Of a stretch of DNA of 64,000 bases, positions 8,417 to 17,873 are shown piece by piece (position 1 is the stretch's first letter; each line of letters opens with the position of its first letter). Both the position numbers and the translations under genes were made by a program. The notes under the pieces are model-generated. The model was given only the letters and a program-made list of their open reading frames with translations, was not told the origin of the DNA and ran no database searches. Source of the DNA: Herbaspirillum sp. GW103 (GTDB taxonomy: Bacteria; Pseudomonadota; Gammaproteobacteria; Burkholderiales; Burkholderiaceae_D); assembly GCF_000261365.1 (NCBI RefSeq), contig NZ_AJVC01000002.1, positions 1 to 64,000 of the forward strand, given 5' to 3'.

Positions 8417-10165
8417 ATGATGCAGAACATGCGGAAAATCAAACTGACCGTGCTGGTCGCCGCCATGGCGATGGCCGGTATCGCGGGCAATGCCTGGGCC
8501 GACATCAAGGCCGCCGAGAAATGGGTGGACACCGAATTCCAGCCCAGCACCCTGTCGCGCAAGCAGCAGGTCAGCGAGATGCAATGGTTCATCGACGCGG
8601 CCGCCAAGCTCAAGGCCAAGGGTGTCAAGGAGATCCACGTGGTCTCCGAAACCCTGGATACCCACGCCTACGAATCCAAGACCCTGGCCAAGGCCTTCGA
8701 GGACATTACCGGGATCAAGGTCATTCACGACGTGATCCAGGAAGGCGACGTGGTCGAGAAGATGCAGACCTCGCTGCAATCGGGCAAGTCCATCTATGAC
8801 GGCTGGGTCAACGACTCCGACCTGATCGGCACCCACTACCGCAACGGTCAGACCGTGGTGCTGAGCGACTACATGGCCGGCCCCGGCAAGGAATACACCA
8901 ACCCCGGTCTGGACCTGAAGGACTTCATCGGCACCAGCTTCACCACCGCACCGGATGGCAAGCTCTACCAGCTGCCCGACCAGCAGTTCGCCAACCTCTA
9001 CTGGTTCCGTGCCGACTGGTTCGCCCGCAAGGATCTGCAGGACAAGTTCAAGGCCAAGTACGGCTATGAACTGGGCGTGCCGCAGAACTGGTCAGCCTAT
9101 GAAGATATCGCCGACTTCTTCACCAACGATGTCAAGGAACTCGATGGCAAGAAGGTCTTCGGTCACATGGACTACGGCAAGAAGGATCCCTCGCTGGGCT
9201 GGCGTTTCACCGATGCCTGGCTGTCCATGGCCGGTGCTGCCGACAAGGGCCTGCCCAACGGCTTGCCGGTCGATGAATGGGGTATCCGCGTGGCCGATGA
9301 CAAGTGCACCCCGGTGGGCGCATCGGTCTCGCGCGGCGGTGCCACCAACTCGCCGGCGGCAGTCTACGCCCTGACCAAGTACCTGGACTGGATGAAGAAG
9401 TACGCACCGCCCGAAGCGCTGGGCATGACCTTCTCCGAAGCCGGCCCGGTGCCTGCCCAGGGACACATCGCGCAGCAGATCTTCTGGTACAGCGCCTTCA
9501 CCGCCAGCATGACCAAGCAGGGCCTGCCGGTGGTCAACGCCGACGGTTCGCCCAAGTGGCGCATGGCGCCCGGCCCGCACGGTCCGTACTGGAAGGATGG
9601 CATGCAGAACGGCTATCAGGACGTCGGTTCCTGGACCTTCCTCAAGAGCACCCCGCCGGACCAGATGGCCGCCGCCTGGCTGTACGCGCAGTTCACGACC
9701 TCCAAGACCGTCTCGCTGAAGAAGTCCATCGTCGGCGTGACCTTCATTCGTGACTCCGACATCCGTTCCGACTACTTCACCAAGAACGCCGCCAAGTACG
9801 GTGGCCTCATCGAGTTCTACCGCAGCCCGGCACGGGTGGCGTGGACCCCGACCGGGACCAACGTGCCTGACTATCCGAAGATGGCGCAGCTGTGGTGGAA
9901 GAACATCTCCTCGGCCATCTCCGGCGAGAAGACACCGCAAGGGGCGATGGACAACCTGGCCGATGAAATGGACGGTATCATGGCCCGCCTGCAGCGCGCC
10001 GGCATGAAGCATTGCGCGCCCAAGCTCAATCCGAAGAAGGATCCGGCCACCTGGCTGTCCGACAAGGGCGCACCGTGGGCCAAGCTGGCCAACGAAAAGC
10101 CGAAGGGTGAGACCATCCCTTACGACAAGCTGCTGCAAGCCTGGAAGGATGGCCGCGTACGCTGA
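8417..10165 (+). CDS. glpV: Glycerol ABC transporter substrate-binding protein (GlpV-like)
   Basis: This 582-residue periplasmic binding protein has a signal peptide (KIKLTVLVAAMAMAGIAGNAWA, cleaved near residue 29). It belongs to the family-1 extracellular solute-binding class and is longer than typical MalE/UgpB proteins, as seen in GlpV-type proteins. An AGGTGACGAGGAG ribosome site precedes the start. It is separated from the permease block by 198 bp containing a strong nested hairpin, consistent with uneven expression of the binding protein. It delivers substrate (glycerol by context) to the membrane complex. A hairpin follows the gene. Confidence 0.87.
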   Translation: MMQNMRKIKLTVLVAAMAMAGIAGNAWADIKAAEKWVDTEFQPSTLSRKQQVSEMQWFIDAAAKLKAKGVKEIHVVSETLDTHAYESKTLAKAFEDITGIKVIHDVIQEGDVVEKMQTSLQSGKSIYDGWVNDSDLIGTHYRNGQTVVLSDYMAGPGKEYTNPGLDLKDFIGTSFTTAPDGKLYQLPDQQFANLYWFRADWFARKDLQDKFKAKYGYELGVPQNWSAYEDIADFFTNDVKELDGKKVFGHMDYGKKDPSLGWRFTDAWLSMAGAADKGLPNGLPVDEWGIRVADDKCTPVGASVSRGGATNSPAAVYALTKYLDWMKKYAPPEALGMTFSEAGPVPAQGHIAQQIFWYSAFTASMTKQGLPVVNADGSPKWRMAPGPHGPYWKDGMQNGYQDVGSWTFLKSTPPDQMAAAWLYAQFTTSKTVSLKKSIVGVTFIRDSDIRSDYFTKNAAKYGGLIEFYRSPARVAWTPTGTNVPDYPKMAQLWWKNISSAISGEKTPQGAMDNLADEMDGIMARLQRAGMKHCAPKLNPKKDPATWLSDKGAPWAKLANEKPKGETIPYDKLLQAWKDGRVR

Positions 10166-10194
10166 TGCAGCCTGATCGCCATCACGCGTGAGAT

Positions 10195-10226
10195 GACGCC
10201 ATCCCGGCCGGTGTCGGGATGGCGTC
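10195..10226. terminator. Strong hairpin between the binding-protein gene and glpK
   Basis: A 12-bp perfect stem (GACGCCATCCCG at 10195-10206, CGGGATGGCGTC at 10215-10226) closes an 8-nt loop and is followed by TTCGCGTTTGTG, a poor T-run. It could be a weak terminator, attenuator or RNA stabiliser 30 bp after the binding-protein gene. Confidence 0.5.
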
Positions 10227-10265
10227 TTCGCGTTTGTGCAGAACCAGTTTGCTTAGTTCTATTTT

Positions 10266-10282
10266 GATACTTTATTGGTATC
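10266..10282. promoter_or_regulatory. Candidate operator upstream of glpK
   Basis: The inverted repeat GATAC-N7-GTATC lies in an A/T-rich stretch 97 bp before glpK. It does not match the ATGTTCG sites by glpR, so the regulator is unknown. This region may hold a glpK promoter separate from the transporter operon. Confidence 0.25.
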
Positions 10283-10378
10283 TTCCTGACGCCGCACAGC
10301 TATTGATTGCTGGCGCAATGCGCAGGGTGTTTTTCCATTTTTGAACCCAAGAGGTTCAGTCGTCTGCAAGGAATCATC

Positions 10379-11860
10379 ATGGCCTATCTGCTCGCCCTCG
10401 ATCAGGGTACCTCCAGCTCGCGCAGCATCATCTTCGACCAGAGTGGTGCCATCGTCGCCACCGCCCAGCAGGAATTCCCGCAGATCTTCCCGCAGCCGGG
10501 CTGGGTCGAGCACGACCCCATGGACCTGTGGCAGAGCCAGTTGCAGACGGCGCAGAAGGTGCTGGCGCAAAGCGGCATCAAGGCCGAAGAACTGACGGCA
10601 CTGGGCATCACCAATCAACGCGAGACCACCGTGGTGTGGGAGCGCGCCACCGGCAAGCCGGTCTACAACGCCGTGGTCTGGCAGGACCGTCGCGCCGAAG
10701 TGGTGTGCGCGGCCTTGCGTGAACGTGGCTTGGGCGAGGCCATCCAGAAGAAGACCGGGCTGGTGCTCGATCCTTATTTTTCCGGGACCAAGCTGCGCTG
10801 GATCCTCGACAACGTCGACGGCCTGCGTGCGCGCGCCGAACGGGGCGAACTGCTGTTTGGCACCGTCGATTCCTGGCTGGTCTGGAACCTCACCGGTGGC
10901 CGCCTGCACGTGAGCGATGTCTCCAATGCCTCGCGCACCATGCTGTGGAATATCCACACCGGTGCCTGGGATGAGGAATTGCTGCAATGGCTGGACATCC
11001 CTGCGGCCATGCTGCCGCAGGTGCATGCCTCGGCGCACATCTATGGCGAAGTCGATGCCCGGCACCTGGGCGCGGCGGTCAGAATCGGCGGCATCGCCGG
11101 CGACCAGCAGTCGGCCCTGTTCGGCCAGGCTTGCGTGCGTCCCGGCATGGCCAAGAATACCTACGGTACCGGCTGCTTCATGCTGCTGCATACGGGTGAC
11201 CAGTGCGCCACCTCCCACAACGGTCTCATCAGTACCGCTGCCTGCCAGGTCGATGAACGCAAACAATATGCGCTCGAAGGCAGTGTCTTCATCGGCGGCG
11301 CCGTGGTGCAGTGGCTGCGCGATGGCTTGAAGGCCATCAAGACTTCCACCGACGTCGAGGCACTGGCCTGCACGGTGGAAGATTCGGGTGGGGTGGTGTT
11401 CGTGCCGTCCTTCACGGGGCTGGGTGCGCCATACTGGAATCCCGGTGCCAAGGGCGCCATCGTCGGTTTGAGCCGGGGCAGCACGGTGGCCCACATCGCC
11501 CGCGCGGCGCTGGAATCGATTGCCTTCCAGAGCACGGCCTTGCTCAATGCGATGGTCAAGGATGCGGTCTCGCCGATTACCGAATTGCGGGTCGATGGCG
11601 GTGCGGCCGCCAACAACCTGCTGCTGCAATTCCAGGCCGACCTGCTGGGCATCCCGGTGATCCGTCCGCAGGTGACCGAGACCACCGCGCTGGGTGCGGC
11701 CTATCTGGCCGGCGTGGCTACCGGTGTCTATCGTGATCTGTCCGAGTTGTCTGCGCAGTGGCGCATGGAGCGTACGTTCGAACCGCGTTTCACGCGCGAA
11801 CAGGCACAGGAGCGCATCCACGCCTGGGAAGCGGCAATCCGCCAGGTCAGCGCAGCTTGA
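10379..11860 (+). CDS. glpK: Glycerol kinase
   Basis: This 493-residue FGGY-family kinase phosphorylates glycerol to sn-glycerol-3-phosphate. The N-terminal phosphate-binding motif [16 protein letters not shown] is clear, as are [18 protein letters not shown] and the C-terminal [21 protein letters not shown] and [19 protein letters not shown] start at ATG 10379 (AAGGAATC upstream) rather than the longer frame from 10307. It completes the pathway with the importer and GlpD: glycerol in, glycerol-3-phosphate, dihydroxyacetone phosphate. This strengthens glycerol as the importer's substrate. Confidence 0.96.
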   Translation: MAYLLALDQGTSSSRSIIFDQSGAIVATAQQEFPQIFPQPGWVEHDPMDLWQSQLQTAQKVLAQSGIKAEELTALGITNQRETTVVWERATGKPVYNAVVWQDRRAEVVCAALRERGLGEAIQKKTGLVLDPYFSGTKLRWILDNVDGLRARAERGELLFGTVDSWLVWNLTGGRLHVSDVSNASRTMLWNIHTGAWDEELLQWLDIPAAMLPQVHASAHIYGEVDARHLGAAVRIGGIAGDQQSALFGQACVRPGMAKNTYGTGCFMLLHTGDQCATSHNGLISTAACQVDERKQYALEGSVFIGGAVVQWLRDGLKAIKTSTDVEALACTVEDSGGVVFVPSFTGLGAPYWNPGAKGAIVGLSRGSTVAHIARAALESIAFQSTALLNAMVKDAVSPITELRVDGGAAANNLLLQFQADLLGIPVIRPQVTETTALGAAYLAGVATGVYRDLSELSAQWRMERTFEPRFTREQAQERIHAWEAAIRQVSAA

Positions 11861-11897
11861 GAGCGGCACGGCCGGGGCGACCCGGCGTCATGGCGCC

Positions 11898-13124
11898 TCA
11901 GTCCGGCGTGCCGGTACTGAGCAGCTGCATGGTGTCCAGATGGCTCAGGCGCGCCCACTCTTCGCCGCCACGGGCGACGATGGTGTCGGCGTCGGGCGTA
12001 GCCATCAGGTCGAGGATCTCGGTGTCGCTCATTTCCATGTCGTCGTTGTAGCGGAACACCTTCAACACCGGTCGCGTGAGGTCCTGGGCGTTCTGCCGGA
12101 TCACGAACCCGGAACGGCCCGATTCCAGCTTGACGATGGAGCCGACCGGATAGATGCCCAGCGTCTTGACGAAGGCCAGGAACATGGCGCGGTCGAAGTG
12201 ACCGGTCCAGGAAGCCATGCTCGAAATGGCTTCGGCCGGGTCCCAGGCGCGTTTGTAGGGGCGGTCCGAGGTGAGCGCATCGTAGACGTCGCAGATGGCG
12301 GCCATGCGCGCATACAGGCTGATCTGACCACTGCGCAGTGACTCCGGATAGCCTTGACCATCCATCTTTTCGTGATGGTGCAGGCAGACATCGCGCGCAT
12401 AGTCGGGCACGTTGGGGTCCTGGCTCAGGTATTTGTAGCCCAGTTCGGGATGCTTCTTGATCTGGGTGAATTCTTCCTCGGTCAGCCTGCCGGGCTTGTT
12501 GAGCAGTTCATGCGACAGGAAGGCCTTGCCCACGTCGTGCAGGAAGCCGCCCAGGCCGGCTTCGCGGCAGGCCTTCTCGTCCAGGCCCAGGGTGCGCCCC
12601 AGGGCCACCATCAGGGCGCATACCGCCACCGAGTGCAGGTAGGTATATTCATCGGCCAGTTTCAGGCGCAGCACGCTGAGCGTACCGTTGGGGCTTTGCA
12701 GGACGGCGCCGGTAATTTCTTCCACCACCGAGACGCAGCGCTCCATGTCCAGCGCCTTGCCCAGCCGTGCTTCGCTGAACATGGCCTTGGTCGCCTTCTT
12801 GGCGTTCTCGCGCAGGGCCATGGCGTCCAGCAGGGTGGTATCGATGTCGGGACCCGGGGGCAGTTCCGCCAGGGGCTCGACCTGCACCGGGGCTTGCCCT
12901 GCATCATCGGTCTGGTCCGGCTGGGCGGCCGGCTCGGTGACATCCAGGCCGCGCTCGGGATCGATCCAGCAATGGGCGATGCCGCTGGCATGGGCCTGCT
13001 TGAGGTCGGCCTCATTCTTGAGCAGGAATTTGTTCTTCCAGAACGGATGATCCAGCCAGGCTGCTTCAAAGCCGCAGAAATACATTCCGAGGACCAGATC
13101 CTCCGTTTTAATTTTTTTCAACAT
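11898..13124 (-). CDS. HD-GYP domain protein, probable cyclic-di-GMP phosphodiesterase
   Basis: This 408-residue protein has an N-terminal DUF3391-like region (KIKTEDLVLGMYFCGFEAAWLDHPFW) and a C-terminal HD-GYP domain. The metal and catalytic motifs are intact: HDVGK, the HHEKMDGQGYP signature and YDALTSDRPYK. By family it hydrolyses cyclic-di-GMP and affects motility, surface growth or biofilm. It has no membrane segment. I use ATG 13124; the longer frame to 13181 adds a basic stretch with no ribosome site. It is single on the minus strand and converges on glpK. Confidence 0.88.
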   Translation of the reverse strand: MLKKIKTEDLVLGMYFCGFEAAWLDHPFWKNKFLLKNEADLKQAHASGIAHCWIDPERGLDVTEPAAQPDQTDDAGQAPVQVEPLAELPPGPDIDTTLLDAMALRENAKKATKAMFSEARLGKALDMERCVSVVEEITGAVLQSPNGTLSVLRLKLADEYTYLHSVAVCALMVALGRTLGLDEKACREAGLGGFLHDVGKAFLSHELLNKPGRLTEEEFTQIKKHPELGYKYLSQDPNVPDYARDVCLHHHEKMDGQGYPESLRSGQISLYARMAAICDVYDALTSDRPYKRAWDPAEAISSMASWTGHFDRAMFLAFVKTLGIYPVGSIVKLESGRSGFVIRQNAQDLTRPVLKVFRYNDDMEMSDTEILDLMATPDADTIVARGGEEWARLSHLDTMQLLSTGTPD

Positions 13125-13235
13125 TTCTCGTACATCTTTCCGGCTGACCGGGGAACGGGTTGGCTTGGCATCCCTGACCACGGGCGGTGGAGCGCCGAGG
13201 GCGTCGCGGACAGGATTGCCGGTAGTTAATCATCT

Positions 13236-13253
13236 CATATGCCTGAGCATATG
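13236..13253. promoter_or_regulatory. Inverted repeat upstream of the HD-GYP gene
   Basis: The perfect inverted repeat CATATGC-CTGA-GCATATG lies 112 bp upstream of the HD-GYP start, in the first part of a 709-bp gap. It could be an operator; no known consensus is recognised. Confidence 0.3.
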
Positions 13254-13328
13254 TGAAAGATTCTGCTCGTTGCCATGCCATTGACGGGCCCGGTCGCCTG
13301 GCCGCCGGTGCCGGCCCGGACGAAAAAA

Positions 13329-13430
13329 AGCCCGTCCGGGGAAGGACGGGCTGAAAGATCCGCTGGATGTCGTCGCAGCGGACAAGGGGAAAGAGGAGGT
13401 CTCGATGTGGCTACTCTAGGCCCCGAAAAT
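13329..13430 (-). ncRNA. Candidate small RNA with CCUCC loop and intrinsic terminator
   Basis: On the minus strand a 9-bp GC-rich stem (13329-13337 with 13344-13352) is followed by a run of seven T residues, a textbook terminator, yet no minus-strand gene precedes it. Upstream is a second stem (CCGCTG/CAGCGG, 13360-13365 with 13376-13381) and then an unpaired CCTCCTCTTTCCCC stretch (13386-13399), complementary to Shine-Dalgarno sequences. The 5' end is not defined; I extend to about 13430. A competing reading is a plus-strand four-codon ORF (13405-13419) using the same purine tract as its ribosome site. Confidence 0.4.
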
Positions 13431-13833
13431 TAAGCCAGACTTAAAACCGGAGAAAACTTTGCAGCGGCCCTGAAGTGGTCTGCTGACGAGGCTTCCCGGC
13501 GGGCAACGTGGCATGCGCGCATCACTTCATATGGCTTTGCCAAGAACTGCATGAATTTGTGAAATTCCCGGTGCGCCCGCTGTTACGCTTGCAAGCAATC
13601 GGATCGCAGGACTACAACGGGGGAACGATCCGGACATGGCGTCCAGTCGCATCAGAATGGGGCGAGTCACGGCAGGGGCCGGGCTCGTGATGGTGGACGG
13701 GGCCATTCCCTGCACTCCGGTCAGACCGGGGTCATAACGACATTCCATCCTGCCTTCAGGTCCGGCTGCCGCTTTGCCGCAGCCGGCGCGGGCGTTTGCA
13801 CGATCATCCACAGTTTTTCCAGATCCTCACATC
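13431..13833. other. Intergenic region before the chemoreceptor gene
   Basis: About 400 bp with no convincing gene. Short open frames exist, for example 13508-13690 on the plus strand, but they have no ribosome site or recognisable product. The A/T-rich stretch at 13425-13460 could hold a promoter. The chemoreceptor promoter is probably in the last 150 bp. Confidence 0.5.
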
Positions 13834-15654
13834 ATGACTTCTTCCTCGCTGCGTACCCGACTCATCGCCCTTTGTGCGGGCATTGTCGTGCTGGCCATGC
13901 TGGCCATCGTCCTGACCAACTTCCTCACGGCACGCTCGCGCACCATGGTCGCGCTGGACGGCCAGATGTCCCAGCTGGCGCAGAGCCAGGCATCGGCCAT
14001 CGCCGAATGGGCCGATGCCAGGAAGCTGGTGGTGTCCTCCATCAAGCAATCCGCCGACGCCGCCGAGCCGCTGCCCTTCGTGAAGGCGGCCGAGACCGCC
14101 GGCGGCTTCGATCTGGCCTATCTGGGCTATGCCGACAAGCGCACGGTGTTCTCGCAGCAGCGCAGCCGCGCGCCGGACTACGATCCGACCAAGCGGCCCT
14201 GGTACCAGCTGGCAGCCTCCAGCAAGGGGCCGGTGCTGACGGCCCCCTACACCAGCGCCAGTACCGGCAAGCTGCTGGTGACCTTCGCCGAAGCCGTCAG
14301 CAAGGACGGTCAGGTCAGCGCCGTGGCCGCCGCCGACGTGCTGCTCGACAGTGTCGTGGCCGACGTGGTGGCCATCAAGCCCACGCCCAACAGCTATGCC
14401 TTCCTGGTCGATCTGGGCGGCAAGATCATCGCCCACCCGAATGACAAGCTGCGTCTGAAACCCTTGTCGGACCTGGATGCTGCCATCACCCCGCAATCGC
14501 TGACCGCGGCCATGGCCGCCAACAGCCATCTGGACCTGAGCCTGGATGGGCGCCGTCAGATGCTCTATGCCGCCCGTGTGGCCGGGACCGACTGGTTGCT
14601 GGTGGTGGCCGTGGACCGCGCTGATGCGCTGGCCTCGCTCTCGGCCATGCTGGCCAGTTCCGGCGTCATGGCCGTGCTGGTGACCATCCTGACCGCCCTG
14701 GTGCTGGGTGCGCTGGTTTCGCGCATGTTGCGGCGGCTGTCGGTGGTGCAGCGCGCACTGGAAGAAATCGCCGACGGCGATGGCGACCTGACCCGTCGTC
14801 TCGATACCCATGGCAGCGCCGACGAGCTGGGCCGCATCAGCGCGGCCTTCAATCGCTTCGTCGACAAGGTGGAGCATGTCATGCTCGACATCCGCCAAGC
14901 CAGCCATACCATCCATGCCGCCACGCGCGATATCGCCAGCGGCAACATGGACCTGTCGCAGCGCACCGAGTCCCAGGCCAGTTCCCTGGAACAGACCGCG
15001 GCTGCCATGGAGCAGCTGACCTCCAGCGTGCGCCACAACGCCGACAACGCCCAGCAGGCCAACCAGCTGTCGCAGTCGGCCTCCGAGATCGCCGGACGCG
15101 GAGGCGCCATGGTGGAGCAGGTGGTGCAGACCATGAATGCCATCAATGCGTCCTCGCAGAAGATCGTGGACATCATCAGCGTGATCGACGGCATCGCCTT
15201 CCAGACCAATATCCTGGCCTTGAATGCTGCCGTGGAAGCGGCGCGCGCCGGCGAACAGGGGCGCGGGTTTGCGGTGGTGGCCTCGGAAGTGCGCTCGCTG
15301 GCCCAGCGCTCGGCCACCGCAGCCAAGGAGATCAAGGTCCTCATCGGCGATTCGGTGGAACAGGTGCGTGCCGGTGAGCAGACCGTCAGTGATGCCGGCA
15401 GCACCATCCGCAGCGTGGTCGAGAGCGTGCGCAAGGTCAGCGACGTAGTCGCCGAGATCAGTTCGGCCAGCCGCGAGCAGAGCCAGGGCATCCAGCAGAC
15501 CAATGACGCTGTGGCCCATATGGACCAGGCCACCCAGCAGAATGCCGCGCTGGTGGAAGAGGCCGCCGCCGGAGCGCAGCAGTTGCAGGAGCAGGCGGCG
15601 CGGCTGGCGGAAATCGTGGCCTTGTTCCGCTTGCGCGATACTGTGCGGCAATGA
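13834..15654 (+). CDS. Methyl-accepting chemotaxis protein with dCache sensor
   Basis: This 606-residue chemoreceptor has a first membrane segment ([21 protein letters not shown]), a periplasmic dCache-type domain ([25 protein letters not shown], a pattern common in ligand-binding Cache domains), a second membrane segment near residues 285-310, a HAMP domain and a cytoplasmic signalling domain. The hairpin tip [21 protein letters not shown] is fully conserved. I start at ATG 13834. No C-terminal CheR-docking pentapeptide is seen. The ligand is unknown. No chemotaxis kinase genes are nearby, so it is an orphan receptor. Confidence 0.92.
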   Translation: MTSSSLRTRLIALCAGIVVLAMLAIVLTNFLTARSRTMVALDGQMSQLAQSQASAIAEWADARKLVVSSIKQSADAAEPLPFVKAAETAGGFDLAYLGYADKRTVFSQQRSRAPDYDPTKRPWYQLAASSKGPVLTAPYTSASTGKLLVTFAEAVSKDGQVSAVAAADVLLDSVVADVVAIKPTPNSYAFLVDLGGKIIAHPNDKLRLKPLSDLDAAITPQSLTAAMAANSHLDLSLDGRRQMLYAARVAGTDWLLVVAVDRADALASLSAMLASSGVMAVLVTILTALVLGALVSRMLRRLSVVQRALEEIADGDGDLTRRLDTHGSADELGRISAAFNRFVDKVEHVMLDIRQASHTIHAATRDIASGNMDLSQRTESQASSLEQTAAAMEQLTSSVRHNADNAQQANQLSQSASEIAGRGGAMVEQVVQTMNAINASSQKIVDIISVIDGIAFQTNILALNAAVEAARAGEQGRGFAVVASEVRSLAQRSATAAKEIKVLIGDSVEQVRAGEQTVSDAGSTIRSVVESVRKVSDVVAEISSASREQSQGIQQTNDAVAHMDQATQQNAALVEEAAAGAQQLQEQAARLAEIVALFRLRDTVRQ

Positions 15655-15715
15655 ATTTCACAACAGCAAGAATTTGTGATCTAAATAACAACAAGTTGTA
15701 AAATTTGCTCAACTT

Positions 15716-15769
15716 TTTGTTGTCGTTTGATTAAAATCAGATCCAAAGAGATATCAATTCGACAACAAA
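15716..15769 (+). promoter_or_regulatory. Inverted repeat overlapping the ribosome site of the PEP-CTERM gene
   Basis: TTTGTTGTCG (15716-15725) and CGACAACAAA (15760-15769) are a perfect 10-bp inverted repeat with a 34-nt A/T-rich spacer. The downstream arm runs into the AAAGAGGA ribosome site (15767-15774) of the next gene. It could be a paired operator or an RNA hairpin that partly hides the ribosome site. Confidence 0.45.
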
Positions 15770-15778
15770 GAGGAACCC

Positions 15779-16438
15779 ATGAAAACCCTGATTGCAGCCA
15801 TCCTTCTGGTAGCCAGTTCAATCGCGGTCGCTGCTCCCGGTGGTGCTGGCGCAGGCAGTGCCGGCGTCAATGACGTGACCCTGGACGGACAGAAGGCCAA
15901 CAATTTCGTCTGGGCGAGCGGCAATGCGCAGGCCGGCCCCAACGGTGACAGCTCCCTGTTCAGCAGCTCCTTCGGCGGCGGTAGCTGGAACCTGTTGGGC
16001 AAGATCGATTCCACCGGCGCACTCTCGGGCTCCACCAATTCAGTGCTGGGTTCCAACCTGACGCTCAGTTTCAGTCTGGCCAACGGCAGCAAGTCCGGCA
16101 CCTGGAGCATTACCTCCAGCAAAAGCCTGCAGATGGATCTGGTGCTGGGCATTCACGCCGGCAATGCCACGGGCTCCTTCCTTTTCGACAATCTGGTGCT
16201 GACGGCCGGGCAGACCCAGAGTGGCACCTTTGCCATCAACTGGAACAACAACGGCGGCCAGGTGCCGGCGTTCTCCAACGTCACCCTGTTCACTTCCAAC
16301 GCCTCGCTGCGCAGCGTCGCGCCGGTCCCGGAACCATCGACCTACGCCATGTTGCTGGCCGGTCTGGGCATGGTGGGCTGGATGGCCTGGCGCCGTCGCA
16401 GCAAGTTGGCTGCAGCCGCGCCGCTGGTAACGGCCTGA
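15779..16438 (+). CDS. PEP-CTERM sorting domain protein
   Basis: This 219-residue secreted protein has a signal peptide (MKTLIAAILLVASSIAVAA), a Gly/Ser/Asn-rich body and a C-terminal VPEPSTYAMLLAGLGMVGW segment ending in a basic tail (WRRRSK). That tripartite tail is the PEP-CTERM sorting signal recognised by exosortase, which implies an exosortase/exopolysaccharide locus elsewhere in the genome. The body does not match a function I recognise. The gene is monocistronic with its own terminator and an unusual inverted repeat over its leader. Confidence 0.85.
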   Translation: MKTLIAAILLVASSIAVAAPGGAGAGSAGVNDVTLDGQKANNFVWASGNAQAGPNGDSSLFSSSFGGGSWNLLGKIDSTGALSGSTNSVLGSNLTLSFSLANGSKSGTWSITSSKSLQMDLVLGIHAGNATGSFLFDNLVLTAGQTQSGTFAINWNNNGGQVPAFSNVTLFTSNASLRSVAPVPEPSTYAMLLAGLGMVGWMAWRRRSKLAAAAPLVTA

Positions 16439-16480
16439 GCCGAAGCCGGGCTGCGCCGCCAGGTGCGCTATATGAAGAAA

Positions 16481-16515
16481 AACGCGCTGGCTTGCAGGCC
16501 AGCGCGTTTTTTTTA
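16481..16515. terminator. Terminator after the PEP-CTERM gene
   Basis: An 11-bp stem (AACGCGCTGGC at 16481-16491 with GCCAGCGCGTT at 16498-16508) is followed by T residues to 16514. It serves the plus-strand gene and, through its upstream A-run, probably also the convergent MFS gene. Confidence 0.85.
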
Positions 16516-16543
16516 TTCTTGTGTATCAGGTGATAAGTGAAGC

Positions 16544-17785
16544 TCAGCGCTCACGCACATCCGGCAGGAATACCGTCAGCACGCCCGCCAGCGGCAGGAC
16601 GGCACACAGGCCGTAAACCCAGGCGATACCGTACAGATCGGCCAGGTGGCCCAGCAGGGCGGCACCGATACCGCCGAAGCCGAACATGAGGCCGAAGAAT
16701 ACGCCGGCGATCATGCCCACTTTGCCCGGTACCAGCTCCTGGGCATAGACCACGATGGCGGCAAAGGCCGAGGAGATGACCAGGCCGATCACCACCGACA
16801 GCACGGCTGTCCAGAACAGGTTGGCATGCGGCAGCATCAGAGCGAAGGGGGCGGCGCCCAGGATCGAGATCCAGATCACCAGCTTGCGGCCGATGCGGTC
16901 GCCAATCGGGCCACCAACGAAGGTGCCCACCGCCACCGCTCCCAGGAACAGGAACAGGTACAACTGGGAAGAGGCCACCGACATGTGGAAGCGTTCGATC
17001 AGATAGAAGGTGAAGTAACTGGTAAAGCTGGCCATGTAGAAGTATTTGGAGAACACCAGCAGCGCCAGCACCACCAGCGCCCGGCGCACGGTAGCGGCCG
17101 GCAGCGTCTGCGCCACGCGCGCCCTGGCCTTGCCCTTGTTGGCCGCGAGATGGCCGCGATACCAGCGCGATACCCGCGACAGCACCACGATGGCCAGCAC
17201 CGACAGCAAGACGAACCAGGCCACATTGCCCTGGCCATACGGCACCACGATGGCTGCGGCCAGCAGCGGACCGAAGGCCGAGCCGGCGTTGCCACCGACC
17301 TGGAAGGTCGATTGCGCCAGACCGAAGCGACCGCCCGAGGCCATGCGGGCGATGCGCGAGGCTTCCGGATGGAAGGTGGAAGAGCCGATGCCGATCAGCG
17401 CTGCGGCCAGCAGGAAGGCGCCGAAGCTGCCGGCCAGCGCCAGCAGCACGATGCCGCTCAGGGTCGCCACGGCGCCGCTGGGCAGCAGCCAGGGCTGCGG
17501 ATGGCGGTCGGTATACATGCCGATCCAGGGTTGCAGCAGAGAGGCCGTGACCTGGAAGGTCAGCGTGATCAACCCGACCTGAGTGAAGCTGAGGCCGTAG
17601 CCGGTCTTGAGCATGGGATAGATCGAGGGCAGCAGCGCCTGGATCATGTCATTGATCAGGTGCGCGCCGCCGCAGGCCAGGATGATGCTCATCACCAGCG
17701 GCTGGGCGGCAATGGCCGCAGGAGAATTGGCGGAGGCCGTCGCGCTGGCGGGCGCGGTGGCGTTGGAGTCGGTGGCACTGGTCAT
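16544..17785 (-). CDS. MFS transporter, fosmidomycin-resistance (Fsr) type
   Basis: This roughly 413-residue major facilitator protein has about 12 membrane segments. Family landmarks include GGAHLINDMIQALLPSIYPMLK at the first helix and WIGMYTDRHPQPWLLPSGA in the 2-3 loop, both characteristic of Fsr-type exporters. The N-terminal 30 residues of the longer frame (to 17875) overlap the divergent regulator's promoter, so I use ATG 17785. It is divergent from an AraC-family gene, which probably controls it. The substrate is not predictable beyond drug or metabolite export. Confidence 0.85.
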   Translation of the reverse strand: MTSATDSNATAPASATASANSPAAIAAQPLVMSIILACGGAHLINDMIQALLPSIYPMLKTGYGLSFTQVGLITLTFQVTASLLQPWIGMYTDRHPQPWLLPSGAVATLSGIVLLALAGSFGAFLLAAALIGIGSSTFHPEASRIARMASGGRFGLAQSTFQVGGNAGSAFGPLLAAAIVVPYGQGNVAWFVLLSVLAIVVLSRVSRWYRGHLAANKGKARARVAQTLPAATVRRALVVLALLVFSKYFYMASFTSYFTFYLIERFHMSVASSQLYLFLFLGAVAVGTFVGGPIGDRIGRKLVIWISILGAAPFALMLPHANLFWTAVLSVVIGLVISSAFAAIVVYAQELVPGKVGMIAGVFFGLMFGFGGIGAALLGHLADLYGIAWVYGLCAVLPLAGVLTVFLPDVRER

Positions 17786-17873
17786 GGTGTCGGGAATGGC
17801 ATGCAGGAAGAAGACTCGAAGCGTATCATTGGCATCTATTGATGATGATGACACTTGTTGTCGATTAAATGCC

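Noticed and set aside
13508..13690. 60-residue ORF upstream of the chemoreceptor
   Set aside because: No ribosome site and no family pattern.
13804..15651. 615-residue frame antisense to the chemoreceptor
   Set aside because: His/Gly/Gln-rich shadow of a clear MCP gene; no domain pattern.
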